Positions 23,256 to 33,097 are shown, numbered from the stretch's first letter. The stretch: 33,428 nucleotides of DNA from an uncultured Acetatifactor sp. (GCA_910578215.1 CAJTPH010000007.1:1-33428); one strand, 5' to 3'. Numbers and translations are program-made. Notes: generated by a model not told the origin, from the sequence alone.

Positions 23256-25517
23256 ATGAGTGAATCAAAGGAAGTGGCGGAGATTATCAACATGGCATTC
23301 AGGCTTGCCATAGACGCAGATTTTGGGATGGTGACGCCGGAGCTGGTATTGTATGTCATCTGCCAGAACGCCGTATTTGCGGAGGCGTTTGAAAACTGCG
23401 GCGGAGACATTAAAAAGCTGGATTATGATTTAAAGACATATCTTGAGACATATATGGAGCCGGCAGATGAGGGGGGAAGCCCGGAGCTTTCACAGGGCAT
23501 GAAGGATATGCTGGAAGCAGCCTGCATAACCGCTGAGAGCAGCGCAAGGGAAACGGTGGAGCTGACACATATCATATATGCCGTCTATGGGCTGGAGGAG
23601 AGCTATGCCGTCTATTATATGCGCAGACAGGGCGTAGAGAAGGTGGAGCTGCTGAGAGAATTGTCCATGGCGTATGACGAAGGGCGCAACGACGGAAGCT
23701 CCGGCGCGGATAAGGTGCCGGCGGGCATGCAGGACGGTGAAGCGGAGGATAAAGAGGCGGAGGAGGGAGGTTCCTCAAAGGACTCCTGGCTGCAGTATGC
23801 CCCCTGCCTGAACGACTGTCTGGAAGGGGTGAATCCCCTGATCGGCAGGGAGGAGGAATTGGAGAGGACCATGCAGATCCTCTGCCGCAAGGATAAAAAC
23901 AATCCCCTTCACATAGGAGAGCCGGGAGTGGGCAAGACGGCTATCGTCTACGGGCTGGCGGCGCTGCTGAACAAGGACGAGGTTCCCGCGCCTTTGCTGG
24001 GGGCGAAGATATTTTCCCTGGATCTGGGCGGTCTGCTGGCGGGGACGCAGTACCGGGGCGACTTTGAAAAGAGACTGAAAAAGGTCATGGATGGCATAAG
24101 CCGTGAGGAGAAGCCCATTGTCTATATCGATGAAATTCATAATATAGTAGGGGCGGGCGCGGTGAACGGAGGAAGCTTTGACATATCCAATATGCTCAAG
24201 CCGTATCTGTCCGCGGGCAATATCCGCTTTATCGGAGCCACCACCTATGAGGAGTACAAGAAGCATTTTGAGAAAAATAAAAGCCTGGTAAGGCGGTTTC
24301 AGAAAATTGAGATAGGTGAGCCGAAGCTGCCGGATGCCGTTCGGATACTGGAAGGGCTGAAAAAGAATTATGAGGATTTTCATGGGGTGTCCTATGGGGA
24401 GGGTGTGCTGCAATACGCGGTGGAGGCCAGCGCAAGGTATATCAATGAGCGGTATCTGCCGGATAAGGCTATAGATTTGATGGACGAGGCGGGGGCGTAC
24501 CTGCGCCTGCATCCTCTTGACAGGGAGACACAGTCCGTGAGCAGAGAGCTGGTCGACGAGATCCTGTCGCGGACCTGCCAGATTCCCAGGAAGGCGGTGG
24601 AAAGCGACGAGACGGAGACGCTTGCGACCCTGGAGAAGCGCCTGCAAAGCCGGGTGTACGGACAGGAGGAAGCCATCTCCCAGGCGGTCAATGCGGTGAA
24701 ATTCTCCAGAGCAGGGCTGCTTGAGGAAGGCAAGCCTCTGGCGAGCCTTCTGTTCGTAGGTCCCACGGGAGTGGGCAAGACGGAGATTGCCAAAAGCCTT
24801 GCCGAGGAGCTGGGCATTAGGCTGATACGCTTTGACATGAGCGAATATGAGGAGAAGCATGCCGTGGCAAAGCTGATCGGAGCCCCGGCGGGCTATGTGG
24901 GCTATGAGGAGGGCGGACTGCTCACGGAGGAGATCCGCAAATCGCCTCATGCGGTACTTCTGCTGGACGAGATCGAAAAGGCCCACTCCGATATTTACAA
25001 CATCCTCCTTCAGGTAATGGATTATGCAACCCTGACGGACAATCAGGGCAGGAAGGCGGATTTCAGAAACGTGATCCTGATTATGACCTCCAACGCGGGG
25101 GCCAGCCGGATGGGAAAGCACGGTATCGGCTTTGTGGAGCAGGATATAAAAAAGGATGCGATCATGGAGGAGGTAAAACGCATTTTTCAGGCGGAATTCC
25201 GCAACCGTCTGAACCGGATCGTGGTATTCCGCAGCATGGATGAAAAAATGGCGGAACAGATCGTGGAGAAGAAGCTGAGGGAGCTGCAGGCAATGCTCTC
25301 CGCAAAAAATGTGGAGCTTGCTGTGGACGACAATGCAAGGAGGCTTATAAAAGAAAAGGGAATCAGCGCTGAATACGGCGCCAGGGAGATCGAGCGGGTC
25401 ATCGGCAGCAGGGTCAAGCCGCTTCTTGTGGACGAGATCCTGTTCGGAAGGCTGAAGGAGGGCGGCCGGTGCGGCCTGACGGCTCAAGACGGAGAGCTTC
25501 GGCTTGTGTTTGCATGA
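23256..25517 (+). CDS. clpA: ClpA, ATP-dependent unfoldase of the Clp protease
   Basis: 753 residues. The N-domain (1-145) has two Clp_N repeats. The first AAA domain has Walker A GEPGVGKT (221-228) and Walker B VYIDEIHN; the second has GPTGVGKT (502-509), LLLDEIEK and a C-terminal D2-small domain. There is no coiled-coil M domain between them, which separates ClpA from ClpC and ClpB. KHGIGF at 621-626 is the loop that docks ClpP, so it should work with the chromosomal ClpP, which is not in the window. GGAG stands before ATG 23256. The upstream clpS is its adaptor. Confidence 0.95.
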   Translation: MSESKEVAEIINMAFRLAIDADFGMVTPELVLYVICQNAVFAEAFENCGGDIKKLDYDLKTYLETYMEPADEGGSPELSQGMKDMLEAACITAESSARETVELTHIIYAVYGLEESYAVYYMRRQGVEKVELLRELSMAYDEGRNDGSSGADKVPAGMQDGEAEDKEAEEGGSSKDSWLQYAPCLNDCLEGVNPLIGREEELERTMQILCRKDKNNPLHIGEPGVGKTAIVYGLAALLNKDEVPAPLLGAKIFSLDLGGLLAGTQYRGDFEKRLKKVMDGISREEKPIVYIDEIHNIVGAGAVNGGSFDISNMLKPYLSAGNIRFIGATTYEEYKKHFEKNKSLVRRFQKIEIGEPKLPDAVRILEGLKKNYEDFHGVSYGEGVLQYAVEASARYINERYLPDKAIDLMDEAGAYLRLHPLDRETQSVSRELVDEILSRTCQIPRKAVESDETETLATLEKRLQSRVYGQEEAISQAVNAVKFSRAGLLEEGKPLASLLFVGPTGVGKTEIAKSLAEELGIRLIRFDMSEYEEKHAVAKLIGAPAGYVGYEEGGLLTEEIRKSPHAVLLLDEIEKAHSDIYNILLQVMDYATLTDNQGRKADFRNVILIMTSNAGASRMGKHGIGFVEQDIKKDAIMEEVKRIFQAEFRNRLNRIVVFRSMDEKMAEQIVEKKLRELQAMLSAKNVELAVDDNARRLIKEKGISAEYGAREIERVIGSRVKPLLVDEILFGRLKEGGRCGLTAQDGELRLVFA

Positions 25518-25590
25518 GAATTATTGACACTTTATATTTTGACTGGCAAAAAGGCAGATTAGTAGAGACAGACAGCATGGGGGTAGAAAT

Positions 25591-26250
25591 ATGCCGGTTT
25601 TTCGTTTATCTGAAAATGAAATATCTTTTCCGGGTCCGACGTTGGCGGAGCCGGACGGGCTTCTCGCCGTGGGAGGAGACCTGAGTGTGGAGCGTCTATT
25701 GCTCGCCTATACCCACGGAATTTTTCCGTGGTACGATCCCGGCGAGGAAATATTGTGGTGGTGCCCGAAGGAGCGTTTTGTGATTTTTCCCGGGGAGATA
25801 CATGTGTCCCATTCCATGAAAAAATACATGAGGAAGCACCAGTTCCGGGTACGGCTGAACAGGGACTTTGCGGATACCATGCACCGGTGCAGGGTGAAAA
25901 GAGAATTTGCGGAGGGCACATGGATATCTGACGAGATGGAGGAGGCGTACCTGAATCTACATAAAGCGGGCTATGCGGTCAGCGTGGAGGTATTTGAGGA
26001 CGGCGAGCTTGCGGGAGGCTTTTACGGCGTAACCGTCGGAAAGTGCTTTTTCGGTGAGAGCATGTTTTCGGAAAAGAAGAATGGGTCGAAGACGGCGCTG
26101 ATCGTCTTTGCGCGGTTTTTGCAGCAGCATGAATTTCTGTTTATAGACTGCCAGTTCCACACCGAGCATCTGGAAAGCATGGGCGGCAGGTATATTTCCT
26201 GGGAGGAATACGACAGGCTGCTTTCGGAAGGAACCGGAAACGGAGGATAA
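25591..26250 (+). CDS. aat: Leucyl/phenylalanyl-tRNA-protein transferase
   Basis: 219 residues. It adds Leu or Phe from tRNA to proteins starting with Lys or Arg, creating the N-degron that ClpS reads. Diagnostic stretches: FPGPTLAEPDGLLAVGGDLS, AYTHGIFPWYDPGEEILWWC, RREFAEGTWI-type (here KREFAEGTWI), GGFYGVTVGKCFFGESMFS and DCQFHTEHLESMGGRYI. Length is typical. GGGGGTAG precedes ATG 25591, 73 bases after clpA. With clpS and clpA it makes a complete pathway except for ClpP. Confidence 0.96.
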   Translation: MPVFRLSENEISFPGPTLAEPDGLLAVGGDLSVERLLLAYTHGIFPWYDPGEEILWWCPKERFVIFPGEIHVSHSMKKYMRKHQFRVRLNRDFADTMHRCRVKREFAEGTWISDEMEEAYLNLHKAGYAVSVEVFEDGELAGGFYGVTVGKCFFGESMFSEKKNGSKTALIVFARFLQQHEFLFIDCQFHTEHLESMGGRYISWEEYDRLLSEGTGNGG

Positions 26251-26261
26251 AGAATATCATT

Positions 26262-29200
26262 ATGAATATATACTTACAGATAGGAATCGGGCTGCTCCCC
26301 GGATTGGCTGCCGCCGCTTTTTTCTTGTTTAAAAGAAAGGCGTTCCAGCTCAGGAAAATAATGTTTTCCATTGGGCTTTTGTCCGTGTGCGGCGGTTTGA
26401 TATTTGCCGGAGTAAGGGAAGCCGTTATGGACGGAGCCTTTGCCAGACGTCTCTCCCGGGAGGATATGATGGCGTTTGCCAACGCGCTGGCGCTGGAGGG
26501 AGCCCTGGACGAGGCGTCGGAGGTGCTGGAGCAGTACAGCGCAGGCTACGGGTATGACGACGACTGCCGCCTTTTGACGGCGCGTCTGAAGCTTTTGAGA
26601 GGCGATTATGAAAGCGCAGACGGATTGTATCGTTATCTGGTTTCGGAGTCGGGAGGCGGACTGCTGGAAAGCGATGCGCCTGAGGTCGGGTTTGCGGCGG
26701 CAGGGGCGGGCCGTGACATGTCCGAGCTGGTAATGATACAGTATCTGCAGAGCATAGGGGCGGATTTGGAAGCCTATGGATATACCGACGCAGCGTATGG
26801 CGACGGTATGGCTGCCCTGCAGACGGATACCGGGGACATAAGGCGGGAGGTCGAAGAAGCCATAAAGGCTTCTTATAGGATCAGCGAGGCGGCAGAGGAT
26901 TGTGCCCGGGCAGTCGGCGGCGTCTCCGGGGCATTTAATTCGCAGGAGAATCCTGATCAGGCCCAGGACCGGGAGGCCGCCGTAAAATACAGGCGCGCTT
27001 TTGCCGCCGTGGAAAGGGACAACCCGGAGTTTTTGGCGCTTGACTGTGTAAAAAGGGCAAGAATAAAGGCTTATATCATGGCGGGCGATTATGACTTCAT
27101 TACGGAGAAAATAAATGCGGGCTCCTCCTATCATGAGCTGATGGTTGCCGCCGAGCTTTATATGGCCGGTATGGTAAAAAAATCGGATTTTGACAGGAAT
27201 TATCAGCTCATTGCCGACAGGGATGCGGAAGCGGTCAGGGATCAAATGGACAGGATATACGACAGAGTGCGGGATGATTTGTCCAGGGTTGAGAGGAAGG
27301 GCTTAAAGGCCAGAATTTCAGCTATTTCCGGCCAGCTGGGAGACCCGGTGCTGGCGACGCTCAAGGAGCGCCTGGCAGCCCTTGTACAGGATGCGGGCAC
27401 AGACAGGACCAAGGTATGGCTGCAGCTTGCCAAAATAGAAAATTATTTCGGCAATCAGACCGCAGCGGACGGCTATCTGAGGGAAGCCATATACAGCTCC
27501 CAGGATTGCGGGGATGACAGCTATGCGTCCGCCATGTCCCGGATTATAAGGGTCATGGAGAATGACGGGGACGGGGAGCTGGAAAACATCAAAAATGTCT
27601 CCGATTATGTGAGGGTCATGCTGGAGCATTCCCTGACGGTGGACGTGGGGGAGGCTCTGTCCACGGAGCAGCAGGCTTTTGCCGGACACGCGTTGGTGGA
27701 GGTGGCGGAGACCTTGGCGGATGCGGGCTTTGCCCAAACGGCTGTGGATTTTGTCAGCCGCGCCATGACCGCGATAACCATTGGGAGGATCGATATAACC
27801 TCTTTCCCTTCCGTCGTTTCCAGGGTTCAGATTTCCAGCGATAACCTGAGCGGGGAAAGGGAGCTTGCAAAGGGAATCAGTATTTATGACTGCGGCGTGC
27901 AGATAACGGATTTCTCGTTAAAAAAGATCGACTATTCCGGCTCCAATATCATTCTGCTGTGCGACGTGTCCGGCAGCATGCAGGGAAGTATCCAGCATTT
28001 AAGGGATGCCGTAATTACGTTTATAAATGATAAGAATGCGCAGGAGAGGCTGTCGGTAGTAACCTTTAGTAATGCCATTGTTGGCACGGCTGAGTTCGGG
28101 TCGTCTGACGAAAGCCTGACTGCCTTTGCGGAATCCATGTACGCGGTGGGCGGAACGGATATTTTTTCCGCGGTAGTAAACTGCCTTGGAAGCTTTCCTT
28201 CGGACAGGGATGCCAACAATGTGCTTATCGTCATGACGGACGGGCAGGACGGCAACCGCAAGGACGGTAAGACTATCCGTGAGCAGATCGGTTCCCTGGC
28301 CCTGTCTAAGGGTGTGACGGTTTATACCGTGGGTCTGAGCGAGGGTGTGGATACGGCTTATCTGAATCAGATCGCAGACAGCGGAAACGGGGAATTCGTA
28401 TATGTGTCGGACAGCGCCAGCCTGACCTCCTTTTATAATATGCTTCATCAGCAGGTCAATAGTCAATACGAGCTGGCATACGAGGCGACGGATACCATGA
28501 CAATGTCGGGGAGGACCTTGGAGGTAACGCTCCCTGCGGAAAAGACAAGGGACGTCAAAGCCTATTCCGTGGGAGCGGAAGACCCTGGGGCAGACGGCCT
28601 GGAGGTGACGCAGGGCCTGTCCATAGCAGGCTTGTCGCCCAGGTATCTGTACAAGGGGCTCCAGGACGTGGAGGTAAGGCTGAAGGGAACAGGGTTTAAA
28701 AAGGACGACGCCATATCGGTTAAGCTCAACGGCAATATCGATTACACGCTCAAAGCCGAATTTGTGGATTCGGAGACCTATAGGCTTACCGTTCCGGCAG
28801 GTATTGCGGTGGGAACCTATCATGTGGAGGTGGCCATCGGTTCTAAAAAGAAGGTAATTCAGAACGGATTTTCCGTCATCGTGCCGGGTAAGGAAAAGAA
28901 GACGGCGTTCGGTCCTTATGTTTTCACCTCGGCGGAACAAATAGAAAACGGCGACGGCAGCCTCACCCTCCGGGGAGCCGTCACCCTGAACGGCTGGCTG
29001 CGCTTTAAGGGGGATGTGTCCATAGCCGGGGATATAGAGGAGGGCAGCTATGTCAGCGTGTCTGATTACAGCGGGTCCTATGTGGAGTTTGATGTCTCCA
29101 CCGCAGAGGGAATCGGCAGCTTCCTGGCGTCAAAGGGAATCAGTCTGGACATACCGGCGCTGCGCCAGTTTAAGCTCTATAATGATCCGCAGAATCTGTA

Positions 29201-30374
29201 TGATTATTCAAAATATATGGTACAGGATATTTCGCCGGGGATTTTGTCGATTCATCAGCTGGTGCGGTTCGACAGCCCCACGATAAGGCTGTATCCCAAC
29301 AGCATAGGCGTGTATTATTCCACCGGCACAACGATACTGCCGTATCAGGATAAGATCCTGGGGTCGGCGGCGGATGATCTGTTTAAGTTTAAATTTGAAG
29401 GCAGCGCGCAGATAACGGACAAAAATGTGGGCATCGTCATTGACGCCTCCTACGATGATCCGTCAAACGACAACTACAGTCATCAGATAAACCTTTTGAA
29501 TTCGCCCGTATACTTTAACGGTTCCTTTGCGGTGAAGATCGATACCCTGCAAAACGAATATACGCTGGGCGCCATGGTAAATCTTGCCTTCCTGGCAAAG
29601 CAGTCGGGCCTGGGCGCGGAGGTTTCCTGGAAGGGGCGTTTGATACCGGATTCCGTGAAGCTGGAGCTGGAGCTGGCGAAGGCGGTGAAGCTTCCCACGG
29701 CATTTCCCATAGAGGTCAACGACTTTTCCTTTATGGTCTCGGACATCAACACTGCCATAGAAAAGGGCAATTTCTTAAGCCTGATGTTTACCGGCTCCGC
29801 ATCCTTCAGCAGCCTGAAGGTCAAGGAATATATCCCGGCCATGGGAAAAATTTTGGGGGACATGAGCCTTCTTGAAATGCCTGAAACCACGGCGTCCATC
29901 AGGATTTCGCCCTTCCGGCTGGAGGCCGACGCAACGCTTATGTTTCTGAGCGAGATCAAGCTGGCGGAGGCGGGGGTGAAGCTTGGGAGCTTTGCGTACA
30001 CCAACAGCCTGCTGCAATTGGATTCGGCAGACGTCACCGGACTGAGCGCGGCGTTAAAGGTGGGCATTATGTGGGATACCGCAGACGGACGGGTGAGCCT
30101 GGAGCTGTCAGGTTCGGGAGAGATCGATGCGCATACCAGGTTTGTGGGAATCGATATGACCGGGACGGCGGCGTATGATATCGGATGGTGGATCATCAGA
30201 AGCGAGAATAAGGTCACGGGAGAGTTTGCGCTGGGGCTTTACACCACCCATGCGGGCAGGCAGCAGTTTGTGTTTACCTACAGAACGCGGTCGGGCAACG
30301 GCAAGGTAAAGGGAAAGTTTTATTACATAGATGAAAATGGCAAGTGCGGTAAAAGCAATGGAACCTTGAGCTAG
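26262..30374 (+). CDS. Very large membrane-anchored von Willebrand A (VWA) protein
   Basis: 1370 residues. Two N-terminal membrane helices (about 5-23 and 33-50), then a helical, alanine-rich region (60-520) that resembles TPR-type repeats. A VWA domain follows (about 560-735) with an intact MIDAS: DVSGSM (568-573), GGTD (630-633) and MTDGQDG (658-664). A TIG/IPT-like domain comes next (about 785-877; GLSPRYLYKGLQDVEVRLKG), then about 490 residues of beta-rich sequence to the C-terminus with no known family. The residues after the two helices probably face outside. Start ATG 26262 is 12 bases after aat; GGAGG is at the aat stop, unusually far (about 16 bases). Likely cotranscribed with clpS-clpA-aat and the next two genes. 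VWA proteins with MIDAS often handle ligand binding or assembly; here the role is unknown. Confidence 0.82.
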   Translation: MNIYLQIGIGLLPGLAAAAFFLFKRKAFQLRKIMFSIGLLSVCGGLIFAGVREAVMDGAFARRLSREDMMAFANALALEGALDEASEVLEQYSAGYGYDDDCRLLTARLKLLRGDYESADGLYRYLVSESGGGLLESDAPEVGFAAAGAGRDMSELVMIQYLQSIGADLEAYGYTDAAYGDGMAALQTDTGDIRREVEEAIKASYRISEAAEDCARAVGGVSGAFNSQENPDQAQDREAAVKYRRAFAAVERDNPEFLALDCVKRARIKAYIMAGDYDFITEKINAGSSYHELMVAAELYMAGMVKKSDFDRNYQLIADRDAEAVRDQMDRIYDRVRDDLSRVERKGLKARISAISGQLGDPVLATLKERLAALVQDAGTDRTKVWLQLAKIENYFGNQTAADGYLREAIYSSQDCGDDSYASAMSRIIRVMENDGDGELENIKNVSDYVRVMLEHSLTVDVGEALSTEQQAFAGHALVEVAETLADAGFAQTAVDFVSRAMTAITIGRIDITSFPSVVSRVQISSDNLSGERELAKGISIYDCGVQITDFSLKKIDYSGSNIILLCDVSGSMQGSIQHLRDAVITFINDKNAQERLSVVTFSNAIVGTAEFGSSDESLTAFAESMYAVGGTDIFSAVVNCLGSFPSDRDANNVLIVMTDGQDGNRKDGKTIREQIGSLALSKGVTVYTVGLSEGVDTAYLNQIADSGNGEFVYVSDSASLTSFYNMLHQQVNSQYELAYEATDTMTMSGRTLEVTLPAEKTRDVKAYSVGAEDPGADGLEVTQGLSIAGLSPRYLYKGLQDVEVRLKGTGFKKDDAISVKLNGNIDYTLKAEFVDSETYRLTVPAGIAVGTYHVEVAIGSKKKVIQNGFSVIVPGKEKKTAFGPYVFTSAEQIENGDGSLTLRGAVTLNGWLRFKGDVSIAGDIEEGSYVSVSDYSGSYVEFDVSTAEGIGSFLASKGISLDIPALRQFKLYNDPQNLYDYSKYMVQDISPGILSIHQLVRFDSPTIRLYPNSIGVYYSTGTTILPYQDKILGSAADDLFKFKFEGSAQITDKNVGIVIDASYDDPSNDNYSHQINLLNSPVYFNGSFAVKIDTLQNEYTLGAMVNLAFLAKQSGLGAEVSWKGRLIPDSVKLELELAKAVKLPTAFPIEVNDFSFMVSDINTAIEKGNFLSLMFTGSASFSSLKVKEYIPAMGKILGDMSLLEMPETTASIRISPFRLEADATLMFLSEIKLAEAGVKLGSFAYTNSLLQLDSADVTGLSAALKVGIMWDTADGRVSLELSGSGEIDAHTRFVGIDMTGTAAYDIGWWIIRSENKVTGEFALGLYTTHAGRQQFVFTYRTRSGNGKVKGKFYYIDENGKCGKSNGTLS

Positions 30375-30393
30375 GTCATGGAGGAACAGAGGT

Positions 30394-32343
30394 ATGTTGT
30401 ATAGGAAAATATGGACGGTGGCCGGGGGGTATCTTCTGCTTTTTGCATGTCTGATGCTCAATGCCGTCTCCGCGTCTGCGGAGACAAAGCAGGCGGAGCT
30501 TATAACCCTGGAGCGGCAGGGGGACCTGGCGGTCATGTTTACGTTTGACAGTGAGCCGGTGGATATTGTGTTTATATCGCCGTCAGGCCAGGAGAAAAGG
30601 GTCTCCGACCCGGATGTGGAATTTACGGGCGGAGGGCTGTGGAGCACCTACAGGATATCCGATGCCGAAGCGGGCACATGGCTGGTGGAATATGACCTGA
30701 AATCCAACAGCGGAATCGATTATTCTATTATTGAGGATGATTTCGGGCTGTGGATACAGTATTTGGAGGTGGACAATGCCGACGGAGAAAAAATTCTTTC
30801 GGGCGGCGGGGAGCCCGGCGCCGTTAGCGGCGGTCAGGAAGAAAAAACCGTTCTCGGGGAGGAGCAGGTCAGCGTAAGGTTTGAGGCGGAATGCGAGTCG
30901 GAGGTATTAAGATATAATTACACGCTTTATGCGGTAGATACCTTGGACACGGGAGCGAACCTTATGCTTTCGTCGGGGACGGCACGGTCGGGGGAGGAAA
31001 AGCAGATAACCGTCCGGCTCACGTCGCTTTCCAGCGGAAGCTATGTCCTGAGGCTGGAGGTATATTATCGGACGGAAGCGGCTGAAATATTCGATTCCGT
31101 GGATACGATGCCCTTTGATTACGCCAATTCAAACGAACCGAACAGCATAGAAAATTTTGCGCTGGATATTGACACGGGCAATCTCACCTGCGCCGTGGAC
31201 TGGAAGGCATATGCGAAATGGGGGCACGATTCCTACAGGCTGTCGGTCTATGGGGACGGGCAGCAGGTGTATTCCGGCGAGCTGGATAAAAGCGTGAAGG
31301 CTGCCAGCGTTGTTTTTCCGGAGGGAACAAAGGAATTAACGGTTGCGCTCTCCTATAAGGACAACGGGGTCTGGTCCAGCCCGTTGACCAAAACGGTGGA
31401 CCTGAACAGGGAATATATCCGCCTTACAACAGGGGAGGTCACCAATGCAGGTCAGGCTGCCCTGGAATACCTTGTGCTGTCGGAGCGCCTGCTGGAGCTC
31501 AGCGTAAACGGAACGGAGGGAAGCTTTTTATTACAGGATAAGGGTGAGCTGTCATTTGACCTTGTGCAGGGGGAAAACCATATCCATGCAAGCATTGAGA
31601 GCGAACCCTTGATTTGCTTCGTAATCGACAAGGATATTTATTTCGATCCCTATCCGCCCGAAATCAAGTTGTTTGAAGGGTTGGACGGGAAGACCTTTTC
31701 CGGCGGCAGCATCGATATTCCGGGGAAAATAACCGGCGGAAGCAGGCTGCTTGTTAATGGCGGCGAGGTAAAGCTGGGAGAGAACGGGGAATTTTGCGTA
31801 AGTGTGGAGCTTGCCCCCGGTGAAAATGTTATTACTATCGAAGCTCTGGATGTAAACGGAAATTCCGCCCTGATGAATTTAACCCTTTACAGGGCGTCAA
31901 GTGGTCTTGGAGCCGACGGCGCCAGGGACGGAGCGCCGGGGCTTTTTCCGCTGCTGGGCGCGCTGGCGGCGAGCCTTCTGATTATTATTTTTTCAGCTAT
32001 ATTTATGAGGAAGAAGGCAAAGGAACCGAAGACAAAGGAGCGGCGCGAAAAGGTTTTCCGGCGGTGGAAATGGCTCCTGTGGGACGGCGCTTTGGCAGCA
32101 GTGTCAGCGGCATGTATCTATGGGTTTGCCGTCTGCTATAGGCGTGTCAATTCTATGGCGTTTCTGGAGCTGGCGGAGAAGTCCGCATCCACGGCGGTAC
32201 GGTATCTGCGGCTTGAAAAAGCGTTTGCCATAGCCTCGCTGGGATTGCTTATTCTTTTGGCGCTGAGTGCTGCCATAACCGTTATCAGGACGAAAAAGAG
32301 GGAAAAGGCAGGTACGGGCGAGACGGCACGTAAGGAGGAATAG
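30394..32343 (+). CDS. Secreted beta-rich protein with C-terminal membrane helices
   Basis: 649 residues. Signal peptide MLYRKIWTVAGGYLLLFACL then MLNAVSASA, cut near residue 29. About 480 residues of Ig-like beta sequence follow, with recurring NGNLTCAVDW-, YVLRLEVYY- and LLVNGGEVKLGENGEFCV-type strands. Membrane helices are at about 515-537, 560-582 and 609-632, with a basic tail. GGAGGAACAGAGG before ATG 30394; 19 bases after the VWA gene. The topology (outside domain plus C-terminal membrane bundle) fits a partner of the VWA protein in the same envelope complex. Not recognised as a named family. Confidence 0.78.
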   Translation: MLYRKIWTVAGGYLLLFACLMLNAVSASAETKQAELITLERQGDLAVMFTFDSEPVDIVFISPSGQEKRVSDPDVEFTGGGLWSTYRISDAEAGTWLVEYDLKSNSGIDYSIIEDDFGLWIQYLEVDNADGEKILSGGGEPGAVSGGQEEKTVLGEEQVSVRFEAECESEVLRYNYTLYAVDTLDTGANLMLSSGTARSGEEKQITVRLTSLSSGSYVLRLEVYYRTEAAEIFDSVDTMPFDYANSNEPNSIENFALDIDTGNLTCAVDWKAYAKWGHDSYRLSVYGDGQQVYSGELDKSVKAASVVFPEGTKELTVALSYKDNGVWSSPLTKTVDLNREYIRLTTGEVTNAGQAALEYLVLSERLLELSVNGTEGSFLLQDKGELSFDLVQGENHIHASIESEPLICFVIDKDIYFDPYPPEIKLFEGLDGKTFSGGSIDIPGKITGGSRLLVNGGEVKLGENGEFCVSVELAPGENVITIEALDVNGNSALMNLTLYRASSGLGADGARDGAPGLFPLLGALAASLLIIIFSAIFMRKKAKEPKTKERREKVFRRWKWLLWDGALAAVSAACIYGFAVCYRRVNSMAFLELAEKSASTAVRYLRLEKAFAIASLGLLILLALSAAITVIRTKKREKAGTGETARKEE

Positions 32344-32345
32344 AT

Positions 32346-32675
32346 TTGCTGGAGGTATTTTTAGTATTATTGGTCATAGCCGCAGTTTTGGCATTCATAT
32401 ACATGAAGTGGATACGCTACAGGGCGGTGGGGCAGACGGAAGGGGTGTGCGTGGAGGTAAAGACCGAGTGTGAGGCTTCCAACGGCAGCCCCTATAACAG
32501 GCAGCTTAGAGGGCGCGACAGCAGAATGTACAGACCCTATATCCGTTACAGCTGGGAAGGGAGAGAGTATGTGGCCAGGTCCGTTGCGGCGTACGGCCGG
32601 GCGAAAATATTTCCCGGGGACAGGGTCAGGGTGCTGGTAAACGATGAGGACAGGGAGCTGGTGAAAATTATATAA
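32346..32675 (+). CDS. Small membrane protein, DUF3592-like
   Basis: 109 residues. One N-terminal membrane helix (MLEVFLVLLVIAAVLAFIYM) is followed by a beta domain with RMYRPYIRYSWEGREYVARS and PGDRVRVLVNDEDRELV, a pattern seen in DUF3592-type proteins. Start TTG 32346 is chosen for the AAGGAGG directly before it and because it follows the previous stop by only two bases. Final gene of the unit; function unknown. Confidence 0.7.
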   Translation: MLEVFLVLLVIAAVLAFIYMKWIRYRAVGQTEGVCVEVKTECEASNGSPYNRQLRGRDSRMYRPYIRYSWEGREYVARSVAAYGRAKIFPGDRVRVLVNDEDRELVKII

Positions 32676-32706
32676 ATATCTTTATGCAGAGCAGGCAGCG
32701 GCAGGA

Positions 32707-33080
32707 AATAATTGCATAAACAGGATAATTGCCAAAAACGAGTAAATGCATAAAGAGCCAAATGCATCAAGAGCGAATAAATACATAGAGAACTAATAAA
32801 TGCATAAAGAACGATTAATTGCATTTAAAAATTGATAAATGCATGAAAGAACCAATAAATGCATTAAGGACGAATAAATACATAAAGAACCAATAAATGC
32901 ATTAACAACGATTAAATACTTTAAGAATAAGTAAATGTAATAAGAGCTAATAAATGCATTAAAGAACAAATAAATGTAATAAGGACGAATAATACATAAA
33001 GAGCCAATAAATGCATTAAAAACAAATAAATACATGAAAGAACCAATAATTGTATGAAGAACAATTAATAACAAAAGAAG
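32707..33080. repeat. AT-rich array of degenerate ~19-bp tandem repeats
   Basis: About 17 copies of a unit close to AATAAATGCATAAAGAACG, each 18-21 bases, imperfect throughout and with no unique spacers. Variants change GCATAAAG to GCATTAAG, ACATAAAG and GTAATAAG. The core ATGCAT is palindromic. It starts about 30 bases after the last gene of the VWA unit and ends before a promoter. There is no protein on the plus strand, and minus-strand ORFs merely translate the repeats. It may be a transcript end region, a protein-binding array or a slippage-born minisatellite. Confidence 0.85.
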
Positions 33081-33097
33081 ACAAATTCAGATAATTA

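Noticed and set aside
23775..25487. Long minus-strand ORF opposite clpA
   Set aside because: clpA is unmistakable on the plus strand; the mirror frame is a byproduct of its codon use, with no recognisable domain.
26274..28940. Several long minus-strand ORFs opposite the VWA gene
   Set aside because: They mirror a coding frame with real domains and show no ribosome sites or homology signs.
32546..33074. Two minus-strand ORFs rich in YLFI/NAFIGSLCIY residues
   Set aside because: They lie inside the AT-rich repeats and the end of the DUF3592-like gene; the peptide just repeats the DNA unit and has no ribosome site.
32707..33080. CRISPR array
   Set aside because: Units are about 19 bases with no unique spacers between them, every copy is imperfect, and no cas gene is near.
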